Shown here: piece after piece, positions 1 through 6,353 of the stretch
How the letters are laid out: every line of letters starts with the position of its first letter
Numbering within the stretch: position 1 is the first letter of the stretch
NCBI GenBank assembly: GCA_902774905.1
Contig: CACYKF010000001.1
Location: 124,001-188,000 of the forward strand
DNA length: 64,000 nucleotides
Direction of reading: 5' to 3'
Origin: an uncultured bacterium
Lineage (GTDB): Bacteria; Cyanobacteriota; Vampirovibrionia; Gastranaerophilales; Gastranaerophilaceae
Program-made: the position numbers and the translations under genes
The notes under the pieces: generated by a model
Told to the model about the DNA's origin: nothing
Seen by the model: only the letters and a program-made list of their open reading frames with translations
Databases searched by the model: none

Positions 1-369
1 GTCGTTCATGCAATAGAAGCGCATCATGATGATGTTGTTGCAAATACAATAGAAGCGGTTTTAGTAAAAGTAGCCGATGCGATTTCGGCAGGCAGACCCG
101 GAGCAAGACGTGATACTTTGGAAATTTATATCAAGCGTCTGCAAAAAATTGAAGAAATCGTAAACAGTTACGAAGGCATCAAGCAATCATTTGCGGTTCA
201 AGCCGGTCGTGAGGTTCGTATAATTGTTGAAGCAGAAAAATTTGACGATTTAGCCTCGGGTAAACTCGCAAGAGATGTTGCAAAACGAATTGAAGACGAA
301 CTTGATTACCCCGGACAAATCCGCGTAACTGTTGTAAGAGAATTTAGAGCAACAGAAATAGCAAAATAA
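1..369 (+). CDS. rny: Ribonuclease Y, C-terminal part (5' end outside window)
   Basis: The frame is open from base 1, so the gene begins upstream and only the last 122 residues are visible. The reading contains the end of the HD phosphohydrolase domain (HAIEAHHDD, then [14 protein letters not shown]) followed by the conserved RNase Y tail with AGREVRI and a terminal VTVVREFRA stretch. RNase Y is a membrane-anchored endoribonuclease that starts mRNA decay; the membrane segment, coiled coil and KH domain would lie outside the window. The next gene is ymdB, the usual partner of rny in many bacteria, which supports the call. Confidence 0.95.
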   Translation, partial: VVHAIEAHHDDVVANTIEAVLVKVADAISAGRPGARRDTLEIYIKRLQKIEEIVNSYEGIKQSFAVQAGREVRIIVEAEKFDDLASGKLARDVAKRIEDELDYPGQIRVTVVREFRATEIAK

Positions 370-375
370 ATGTCC

Positions 376-405
376 ATACCCTCGCCCCTTGAGGGAGAGG
401 GTAGT
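376..405. repeat. Short GC-rich palindromic repeat
   Basis: CCCTCGCCC and GGGAGAGGG form an imperfect hairpin in the gap between rny and ymdB. The same type of element appears inside the ymdB reading frame (592-630) and in the repeats at 17771-18106. Confidence 0.6.
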
Positions 406-461
406 ATTCCTTAATGTGTAAAAACAAATTAAGAAATTCGGGAGCGGGGTATAACCCGTAA

Positions 462-503
462 GATAGGAGATGCCAAAAACAAGTTCAGCATGACAAAAAT
501 GGA
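462..503 (+). repeat. Dispersed repeat fragment carrying the ymdB start codon
   Basis: TAGGAGATGCC ... TTCAGCATGACAAAA closely resembles the right end of the repeats at 5680-5720 and 5866-5900 (GGAGATTCCGAAAT ... TTCGGAATGACAAAACGG). Both in-frame candidate ATGs of ymdB (490 and 499) lie in or at the edge of this fragment, so the translation start was apparently supplied or overwritten by a repeat. Confidence 0.55.
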
Positions 504-1356
504 TAATAACGTAATCAAAATCATATTTTTCGGAGATATTGTCGGCAAGCCGGGGCGCAGTGCCGTAAGGGATTTTTTGGCTAATAACAAAACCCTCACC
601 CCTACCCCCTCTCCCAAAGGGCGAGGGGAGTGCCATTATGATTTTGTTATTGCTAATATTGAAAATGCATCTCATGGTTTCGGTTTGACCGAAAAGAATT
701 ACAACGAGTTTATTGAGTATGGTATAGATGCAATGACCTGCGGAAATCATATTTGGGATAAAAAGGATATTTATTCATACATTGACAATGCTGATAGGCT
801 TATTCGTCCGATTAATTATCCGCATGGGGTTAAAGGTGTCGGAAGTCGTATTTTTGAAAAGAACGGTATAAAAATAGGTGTCATAAATTCTATCGGCAGA
901 GTATTCATGAACACTGTAGATTCTCAGTGGAAAATTGTTAAAGAAGAAATAGCCAAAATTAAAGAGATAACTCCGATAGTAGTTATGGATTTTCATGCAG
1001 AAGCGACCGCAGAAAAAATTTGTTTTGCAAAATATTGTTCAGAGTTTGGCATGAGTGCATTTTGGGGAACGCATACGCATGTTCAGACGGCTGATGAAAG
1101 TATAATAAACGGTATGGCATACATAACAGATGCCGGTTTTTGCGGAGCAAGTGACGGGGTTATCGGAATGGAATACCAAACATCTCTGTCACGATTTTTG
1201 ACAGGTATTCCGGAAAGATATGAAGTTGCACAAGGTAAAACAACTCAGGTTAACGCCCTTGAGGTTGATATTGATGTTAACAGCGGTTGTGCTTTGGCGG
1301 TAAAAAGAGTTTTTTGTAGTAATAGTAAAGTAGAGGAAAGTGGAGATGAAAACTGA
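490..1356 (+). CDS. ymdB: YmdB-family metallophosphoesterase (2',3'-cyclic nucleotide phosphodiesterase)
   Basis: The protein (288 aa) matches the TIGR00282/YmdB family: KIIFFGDIVGKPGR at the N-terminus, then IANIENASHG, TCGNHIWDKK, DFHAEATAEK and WGTHTHVQTAD, which carry the dimetal ligands. Family members act as phosphodiesterases on 2',3'-cyclic nucleotides and affect mRNA turnover; linkage to rny fits. The family is usually about 260-265 aa. The extra length comes mainly from residues about 35-47 (TLTPTPSPKGRGE), encoded by a GC-rich palindromic repeat inserted without breaking the frame. The start is ATG 490 or ATG 499; neither has a well-placed Shine-Dalgarno. The stop overlaps the PHP gene by 11 nt. 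Confidence 0.92.
   Translation: MTKMDNNVIKIIFFGDIVGKPGRSAVRDFLANNKTLTPTPSPKGRGECHYDFVIANIENASHGFGLTEKNYNEFIEYGIDAMTCGNHIWDKKDIYSYIDNADRLIRPINYPHGVKGVGSRIFEKNGIKIGVINSIGRVFMNTVDSQWKIVKEEIAKIKEITPIVVMDFHAEATAEKICFAKYCSEFGMSAFWGTHTHVQTADESIINGMAYITDAGFCGASDGVIGMEYQTSLSRFLTGIPERYEVAQGKTTQVNALEVDIDVNSGCALAVKRVFCSNSKVEESGDEN
590..631. repeat. Palindromic repeat inserted in frame within ymdB
   Basis: CCCCTCTCCC AAA GGGCGAGGGG forms a strong hairpin inside the ymdB coding sequence and encodes a 13-residue insert rich in Pro, Thr, Ser and Gly between DFLANNK and the YDFVIANIENASHG strand. It belongs to the same class as the intergenic repeats at 376-405 and 17771-18106. Confidence 0.75.
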
Positions 1357-2212
1357 TTTACACATTCACACATATTTCTCTGATGGTGTTTTTACACCGG
1401 AGAAAATTGTGGACACCGCCATTGATGTCGGACTTGGTGCAATTGCAATAACAGACCACGACAATGTTTTGGCTTATGATGTTGCAAATAAGTATATCAA
1501 AGATAATGATTTGAGTGATAAAATTCAGGTCTTGCGCGGTATAGAAGTAAATACTTTGTATAATGATTATGAAGTCCATATTTTAGGATACTTTATGGAT
1601 GTGAATAATTCCGATTTTCAAAGTATGATTAAATCTCAACAACAGGCAAGGGTTAAGCAGACAAAAGAAATTTTGGGTTTGCTTGCTAAAAAAGAAGGAA
1701 TCAGAATAAAGTTTGAAGACATTAAAAAACTTGTAGCCCCAAACGGTAGTATAGGCAGACCTCATATTGCAAGAGCGATTACTTCAGCAGGCGGAACCAC
1801 TAATGTTATGGATGCTTATGCAAAATATATTCACATAAATTCTCCTGTATATGTTCAGAGAAAAACAGTTTCTCCTCATGATGCGGTTGAAATTATTTAT
1901 GATGCGGGAGGTATTCCTGTAATTGCACATCCGCATGATTTGGAAAATATGGCAGAAGGATTAATTAAAGATCTTATGAATTACGGTTTGAGAGGTATTG
2001 AAGCGTATCACAGAAAACATTCTCCCGCTATGGTTGAATATTTTTCATCAATGGCTGAAAATTTAGGGTTGATTGTGACGGGTGGGTCTGATTTTCACGC
2101 TCCGAATATATTGAACGGTCAAATCGTTTTGGGTAAAAATTTTATACCTGAATGGGTTTATGATAAGTTAATTGAGGAAAAGAAGCGTCTTGATATGGCT
2201 GCTGTAAACTAA
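1346..2212 (+). CDS. PHP-domain phosphoesterase (RNase AM/TrpH-like)
   Basis: The product (288 aa) has the four PHP metal-binding motifs: HIHTYFSDG near residue 5, AITDHDN near 33, VIAHPHD near 193 and GGSDFHAP near 245. The whole length and motif order fit the TrpH/YciV (RNase AM) group, which removes 5' nucleotides from short RNAs or 3',5'-bisphosphonucleotides. I chose ATG 1346 over GTG 1340 because AGAGG at 1332-1336 is correctly spaced for it. It overlaps ymdB, so rny, ymdB and this gene form an apparent RNA-turnover operon. The substrate is inferred from the family only. Confidence 0.85.
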   Translation: MKTDLHIHTYFSDGVFTPEKIVDTAIDVGLGAIAITDHDNVLAYDVANKYIKDNDLSDKIQVLRGIEVNTLYNDYEVHILGYFMDVNNSDFQSMIKSQQQARVKQTKEILGLLAKKEGIRIKFEDIKKLVAPNGSIGRPHIARAITSAGGTTNVMDAYAKYIHINSPVYVQRKTVSPHDAVEIIYDAGGIPVIAHPHDLENMAEGLIKDLMNYGLRGIEAYHRKHSPAMVEYFSSMAENLGLIVTGGSDFHAPNILNGQIVLGKNFIPEWVYDKLIEEKKRLDMAAVN

Positions 2213-2215
2213 ATT

Positions 2216-2848
2216 ATGAATAAACGAATTTGGAGAATTGAATATTCACTTACAATATGTGCAATTTTTGCTGCAATATTGTTTTTTATTCCGACTTCTT
2301 TTTCATCAAAGGCGGCGGTTAATATTTCAATGTGGAATTCAGAGTATAACAAAATAGAGTATATGTTTAGTGCAATGGCTGCTCAGGCGGAGTCTGAAAT
2401 TGTTCAAAATATGAAAAATGCAAAATCATATAACGAGCGTGAAAAATATATGATTAAACTTGTAAAACCTTATTTAAGATTGAGCGACAGGTTGACTCCT
2501 AAAAAATATGTTCAGCATTATATGAACGGTAAAGTTGTTTCAAAAAAGGATTTTTATTATTTTGATATGCTATATAATAATCAGGATGATTTGATTGTCG
2601 GAATAAAAGATATAATCGATAAAACTCCTGATAAACCTGTATTTTTGATGATGATAGATACAAACGGCTCTAAAAAACCAAATACTTGGGGCAGAGATAT
2701 TTTTGGATTAAATATTTATGCTGACGGGAATGTCAATCCTATAGGTTATGGTTGGGATGTTGATGAATTGAGGAAAGATTGCTCAAAAAAAGGTACAGGT
2801 TTATCCTGCTCTCAGTTTTATCGTATAGGGGGCGAGTTTATTGAGTAG
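2216..2848 (+). CDS. Minor-pilin-like protein without a prepilin cleavage site
   Basis: This 210 aa protein has one N-terminal hydrophobic segment (about residues 11-25, SLTICAIFAAILFF), but no G/A-FTxxE prepilin peptidase site. Its C-terminal half carries the module of the other pilin-like proteins in this window: IDTNGSKKPNTWGRDIFGL followed by a Cys pair (DCSKKG ... LSC). It may be an exported, membrane-tethered derivative of a minor pilin. It starts 4 nt after the PHP gene and overlaps the LOG gene by 8 nt, so it is co-transcribed with RNA and nucleotide enzymes rather than with pilus assembly genes. The function is unknown. Confidence 0.7.
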   Translation: MNKRIWRIEYSLTICAIFAAILFFIPTSFSSKAAVNISMWNSEYNKIEYMFSAMAAQAESEIVQNMKNAKSYNEREKYMIKLVKPYLRLSDRLTPKKYVQHYMNGKVVSKKDFYYFDMLYNNQDDLIVGIKDIIDKTPDKPVFLMMIDTNGSKKPNTWGRDIFGLNIYADGNVNPIGYGWDVDELRKDCSKKGTGLSCSQFYRIGGEFIE

Positions 2849-3443
2849 GGGCAAATGTATAGAAAATATTTGCGTATTTTGCTCGTCAAGCGATTTTTTG
2901 GATGAAATATATTATAAAGATGCAAAAGAACTCGGTAGATTGATGGGGCAAAACGGCTATAATATCGTTTACGGCGGTTCAACATTGGGTATGATGTGGG
3001 CTTGTGCTTCGGAAGTAAAAAATAACGGCGGTAAAATTTATGGTGTAATGCCCCAAAGATTGGTTGATATGGGTTGCAGAATAGATAATTGTGATGAATT
3101 TTTTTTAGCGCAAGGTATGCGTGACAGAAAACAAAAAATGGACGACATTTCGGATGCTGTAATCGTTCTTGCGGGCGGTTTTGGTACTTTGGAAGAATTT
3201 GCCGAAATGTTTGTGCAAAAACAGTTGGGCTACAATAAAAAGGCGATAGTCTTATTAAATACAAACGGATTTTACGATAAGTTGTTAGAATTTTTTAATG
3301 ATGTTGTTGAACAAAAATTTGCAAATAAGTTTGCAAGAGATTTAATTTATGTTGCATCAACTCCCAAAGAAGCGATAAATTATATCAATAATTATCAGGA
3401 ACCTGAAAAAAGCCCGTCAAAGTTTGAAATTTATTCAAGGTAA
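2841..3443 (+). CDS. LOG family protein (TIGR00730, phosphoribohydrolase-like)
   Basis: The product (200 aa) has a Rossmann-like fold signature: ICVFCSSSDF at the N-terminus, YGGSTLGMMW, and the LOG motif LAGGFGTLEEF near residue 105 (a PGGxGTxxE variant with Ala for Pro). LOG proteins cleave nucleoside 5'-monophosphates such as cytokinin precursors; the physiological substrate in bacteria is usually unknown. The start is TTG 2841, supported by AGGGGGCGAG 7-8 nt upstream. It overlaps the preceding gene. Confidence 0.85.
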   Translation: MSRGKCIENICVFCSSSDFLDEIYYKDAKELGRLMGQNGYNIVYGGSTLGMMWACASEVKNNGGKIYGVMPQRLVDMGCRIDNCDEFFLAQGMRDRKQKMDDISDAVIVLAGGFGTLEEFAEMFVQKQLGYNKKAIVLLNTNGFYDKLLEFFNDVVEQKFANKFARDLIYVASTPKEAINYINNYQEPEKSPSKFEIYSR

Positions 3444-3566
3444 GTAGTGTATTTGAATTTTAGTTTAATACCACAAATTTTAAAAATCTTATATTTTCTT
3501 CCTTCAAATATTGTGTTGTAAACTGAAAACATATTGTTAAAAAATGTTTTTATAAAAATTTTCCTT
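3431..3566 (-). other. Out-of-frame C-terminal tail of the glycosyltransferase (probable frameshift)
   Basis: Immediately beyond the stop of the neighbouring glycosyltransferase, another minus-strand frame continues with NMFSVYNTIFEGRKYKIFK and then ICGIKLKFK. A short tail of this kind (SVYN ... GIKxKFK) commonly ends GT2 proteins of bacterial glycan clusters. The two frames differ by one base. A run of T (about 3621-3630) and other A/T runs nearby are plausible slippage points. Confidence 0.45.
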
Positions 3567-4439
3567 TTAAATTCGCAAAATTGTGTTTTTGGCAAAAATA
3601 ATTGCACTTCTTTTAAAAATATTTTTTTTTGCATTCCTGTCAAGTTCTCTAAAAGTATCATAATAACAATTAATAACCCAAGAATAAAAATCAGACTTAA
3701 TTTGTTCAAATATATTATGTTGTATAAGAATATCTTTAAATATTTCGTAAAATTCAGTATAATTTTGGGGAACTAATCTGTCATTTGGGCTAATGGCATA
3801 TTTATCTTTTATTCTGTAATGATAATCAGCATTATTTATATATATAATATTGTTTGCCAGTGCTCTGCTTAGTACAGTAAATATAATATCTTCTCCTCGT
3901 GAACAATGCATAAATTTTATATTATTTTGTTTTATAAATTCAGTTTTGTATAATTTATTCCAAACAGCAAGTTTTGCACTAAATATGTAATTTTCTATGC
4001 TCTGACTGTTAAAATTTTTTTTCTCGGGCAAATTTAATTTATTTTTTTGTACTTTTATATATTTTCTCGGTTCGTTATGTATTACAAAAGATTCTTCTAC
4101 CATGTCACAATTATATTTTTTCGCAGTATTATAAAGTGTTTCAAACATATTTTTGTTAATCCAGTCATCAGGATCTACAAAACCAATATATTCTCCTTGC
4201 GCAGATTGTATTGCAATATTTCTTGCTATTCCCTGTCCTACATTTGACTGATTTATTATTTTTATTCTGCTGTCGCACTTTGCAAAATTTTCCAAAATTT
4301 CAAACGATTTATCAGTTGAACCGTCATTTATGCATATTATTTCTATGTTCTGCAGGGTTTGATTTATGACACTATTAAGACAATTAGCCAAATATTCCTC
4401 AACATTATATATGGGAATGATAATGCTTACTTTTACCAT
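3567..4439 (-). CDS. Glycosyltransferase family 2
   Basis: The 290 aa product starts VSIIIPIYNVEEYL and has INDGSTDKS, VGQGIARN and the DxD-type FVDPDDW motif, followed by a region with WNKLYK and RGEDIIF typical of GT-A family 2 enzymes. It would add a sugar from a nucleotide donor to a surface glycan. It stands alone, is more AT-rich than its neighbours and points against the flanking genes, which suggests recent acquisition. The C-terminus appears cut short: a family-like tail is encoded in another frame at 3431-3566. The start at 4439 is the natural family start; a clear Shine-Dalgarno is not evident. Confidence 0.85.
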   Translation of the reverse strand: MVKVSIIIPIYNVEEYLANCLNSVINQTLQNIEIICINDGSTDKSFEILENFAKCDSRIKIINQSNVGQGIARNIAIQSAQGEYIGFVDPDDWINKNMFETLYNTAKKYNCDMVEESFVIHNEPRKYIKVQKNKLNLPEKKNFNSQSIENYIFSAKLAVWNKLYKTEFIKQNNIKFMHCSRGEDIIFTVLSRALANNIIYINNADYHYRIKDKYAISPNDRLVPQNYTEFYEIFKDILIQHNIFEQIKSDFYSWVINCYYDTFRELDRNAKKNIFKRSAIIFAKNTILRI

Positions 4440-4476
4440 TTATTTGTAACCTTTCTTTAAACTATTCTCGTGAATA

Positions 4477-4506
4477 AGGATTATTCTCACTCATGAGAAT
4501 AATCCT
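4477..4506. promoter_or_regulatory. Perfect 12-bp inverted repeat between divergent genes
   Basis: AGGATTATTCTC, a 6-nt spacer ACTCAT, then GAGAATAATCCT: both arms match perfectly. It sits between the divergent glycosyltransferase and small HTH gene, so it cannot be a terminator for either. It ends 8 nt before the -35 of the HTH gene. An operator, perhaps for the adjacent HTH protein, is likely. Confidence 0.6.
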
Positions 4507-4513
4507 ATATTAA

Positions 4514-4542
4514 TAGACAAACATTGTCAAATAAAATACAAT
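4514..4542 (+). promoter_or_regulatory. Promoter of the small HTH gene, predicted leaderless
   Basis: TAGACA, a 17-nt spacer and TACAAT are followed by 6 nt and then the ATG at 4549. Transcription would start at or next to the start codon. No Shine-Dalgarno is present. Confidence 0.6.
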
Positions 4543-4548
4543 TCAATA

Positions 4549-4758
4549 ATGGACAATAAAAGTTATATCAAGTCTTTGTTAGTATTAAACAATATGCCTA
4601 TATCGAAACTTGCCTCAATAATGACTGAAAAGTCTGGAAAAATTTATACTATTGGTTCGTTATATGGAAAATTATCAAGAGATACTTTGACTTTAAAAGA
4701 GTGTCAATTAATCGCTTCTGCCATAGGGTATCATATAGAGTTTTTGCGTAATAATTAA
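4549..4758 (+). CDS. Small helix-turn-helix-like protein
   Basis: This 69 aa protein consists of a single predicted helical DNA-binding domain, with ISKLASIMTEKSG as a possible first helix pair and LTLKECQLIASAIGYHIEFL at the end, a form seen in small phage-type or XRE-like regulators of gut bacteria. No further domain is present. It lies directly behind a perfect inverted repeat and a promoter whose -10 hexamer is 6 nt from the ATG, so it may control itself and the divergent glycosyltransferase. The specific regulatory role is inferred. Confidence 0.6.
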   Translation: MDNKSYIKSLLVLNNMPISKLASIMTEKSGKIYTIGSLYGKLSRDTLTLKECQLIASAIGYHIEFLRNN

Positions 4759-4838
4759 TATTTAAGTCAGAAAAAGTATTTATTCAAGGTAATTTGATTT
4801 GATGTAAAATTTTTGTTATTATACATTTGAGGTGAAAT

Positions 4839-5255
4839 ATGAGTTCAATAAATACCGAATATTTGCAAAGATGTATTGATACTTTGGAAAAGTCCTATGA
4901 GATGATAAAAACTTCAAAAGAAAACAGTATCGAATACGAAATGTATCGCAATTCTTTGGTCAAAGGTTTTGAAATGACATTAGAGCAAAGCGGTAAGTTG
5001 TTAAAAAAGAAATTAGAACCTTATTTTGCATCAAAAAAAATTGCAGACACCCTTGTTTTTAAGGATATTTTTCGTCACGCGCTAAAACATTCACTTCTTA
5101 ATGAAGATGCGGTTAATCGTTGGTTTAAATACAGAGATAATCGCAATAATACGGCTCATGATTACGGTGTTGCGTTTGCACAGGAAACACTTACTTTGAT
5201 TGATAATTTTTTACTTGATGCTAAAAATTTGAAAAAGGTTATTGATAATGAGTAG
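4839..5255 (+). CDS. HEPN-domain protein (HepT/HI0074-like toxin candidate)
   Basis: The 138 aa protein is an all-helical HI0074-type nucleotidyltransferase-associated protein. Near the C-terminus it has RNNTAHDYG, which fits the RX4HXY motif of HepT RNases. It is followed, with an 8-nt overlap, by a minimal nucleotidyltransferase. In characterised HepT-MntA pairs the HEPN protein is an RNase toxin that is AMPylated and silenced by MntA. The start ATG 4839 has GAGGTG 6 nt upstream. A stand-alone housekeeping role of the HI0074/HI0073 type cannot be excluded. Confidence 0.8.
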   Translation: MSSINTEYLQRCIDTLEKSYEMIKTSKENSIEYEMYRNSLVKGFEMTLEQSGKLLKKKLEPYFASKKIADTLVFKDIFRHALKHSLLNEDAVNRWFKYRDNRNNTAHDYGVAFAQETLTLIDNFLLDAKNLKKVIDNE

Positions 5256-5556
5256 GCTATTTATTGAACAGGAATATTTGCAAAATCTTGTTTCGATATT
5301 TGATAATTATTGCCCAAATGCGACCATTTATGCTTACGGAAGCCGTTTAAACGGTGATGCGCATAGTGGCAGCGATTTAGATTTAGCGGTAAAAGATTTT
5401 GGAGATGATAATTGTAGTTTGGCTGAATTGAAAGAAATTTTATCGCAGAGTAATATTCCTTTTTTGGTTGATATATCTGAATTTAATTTATTGCCGGAAT
5501 CTTTTCGGGAAGAAATTTTAAAAGGTAATGAAATAATTTATCCTGTTAATAAGTAA
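5248..5556 (+). CDS. MNT-domain nucleotidyltransferase (MntA/HI0073-like antitoxin candidate)
   Basis: The protein (about 102 aa from ATG 5248) contains YGSRLNGDAHSGSDLDLAV, an exact GSX10DXD motif of minimal nucleotidyltransferases, and a third acidic position in LVDISEF. It overlaps the HEPN gene by 8 nt, which implies translational coupling. In the MntA-HepT system this enzyme adds AMP to the HEPN RNase. A TTG six bases upstream is an alternative start but ATG is preferred. The stop is directly followed by the palindromic repeat block. Confidence 0.82.
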   Translation: MSRLFIEQEYLQNLVSIFDNYCPNATIYAYGSRLNGDAHSGSDLDLAVKDFGDDNCSLAELKEILSQSNIPFLVDISEFNLLPESFREEILKGNEIIYPVNK

Positions 5557-5967
5557 GTTGGGGTTTCTACCCCAACATTTTATTTGTTGGGCTGAAAGCC
5601 CAACTTACATATTATTCTGAACTGCTTGTCATGCTGAACTCGTTTCAGCATCTCCCTGTTAATCAAAAAGAGTGTTCAGTAGGAGATTCCGAAATAAATT
5701 CGGAATGACAAAACGGATAAAATTGTGTTAATAAGTAAGTTGGGGTTTCTACCCCAACATCGGATTGTTAGTCCGAAAGTCCAAATTACATATTATTCTG
5801 AACTGCTTGTCATGCTGAACTCGTTTCAGCATCTCCTTGTTAATCAAATTTAAGAATGTTCGGCAGGAGATTCCGAAATAAATTCGGAATGACAAAACGG
5901 ATAAAATAAGTAAGTTGGGGTTTCTACCCCAACGCTATATTTGTTGGGCTGAAAGCCCAACTTACAT
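5551..5967. repeat. Tandem composite palindromic repeats (A-B-A-B-A)
   Basis: Unit A (about 60 bp; 5551-5610, 5733-5792, 5908-5967) opens with AAGTAAGTTGGGG and, in copies 1 and 3, ends CCCAACTTACAT; it contains two nested hairpins (GTTGGGG/CCCCAAC and GTTGGGC/GCCCAAC). Copy 2 is degenerate in the second hairpin. Unit B (about 110 bp; 5612-5722 and 5793-5907) holds CATGCTGAACTCGTTTCAGCATCTCC and GGAGATTCCGAAATAAATTC arms and ends ATGACAAAACGGATAAAAT. The A-B unit of about 180 bp is tandemly duplicated. There is no coding frame and no unique spacers, so it is not a CRISPR array. Confidence 0.85.
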
Positions 5968-6300
5968 ATTGCCTGACACTAAAAAAGCGAGAATTTTGTT
6001 TATATTATATTTTAACCTTCACCCGAATTTCTAAATTCGCCTCTGCTCATTAAGAAATTCTACCCTCTGCTTCACTTCGTTACGCATACAGGCTCACACA
6101 ACTCGTTCCTCGTTGGTTCGCTTTGTATCCCAAAGGTAGAGGGGTAAGGCTTTATTTACCCTCTTAGAATTGTAGGTTGGGCATACTTGCCCGACACGGG
6201 GTTTTCGTTGTTGATTATAATAACATGTTTTTTGCGTTATGTGGCGTAACTATATTTTTTACTTTCTTAAAAACTGTAAAGAACTTGTTGGGTTTGTTTT
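5968..6300. repeat. Gene-free region with further palindromic repeats
   Basis: No gene is visible. TACCCTCT at 6061 and AGAGGGGTA at 6138-6146 bound a repeat-like segment, and GTTGGGCATACTTGCCCGAC at about 6176-6195 forms a short hairpin related in style to unit A of the upstream block. The rest leads into the gatB promoter. Confidence 0.5.
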
Positions 6301-6317
6301 TATCATTCTTTCCTTTG

Positions 6318-6326
6318 TGCTAAAAT
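6318..6326 (+). promoter_or_regulatory. gatB promoter, extended -10
   Basis: TGCTAAAAT is an extended -10 element 28 nt before the ATG. AAGGAGAG lies 7 nt before the start. Confidence 0.5.
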
Positions 6327-6353
6327 TAAATCAATAGACAAGGAGAGATTAAA

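Noticed and set aside
250-750. Minus-strand coding region across the rny-ymdB junction
   Set aside because: Overlaps two well-supported genes and two repeats; no family resemblance.
2818-3264. Minus-strand coding region opposite the LOG gene
   Set aside because: Shadow frame; basic low-complexity translation and no Shine-Dalgarno.
4477-4506. Terminator
   Set aside because: Both flanking genes diverge from it and no T run follows either arm.
5551-5967. CRISPR array
   Set aside because: Units are long, self-complementary, only two or three copies and without unique spacers of uniform size; no cas genes nearby.
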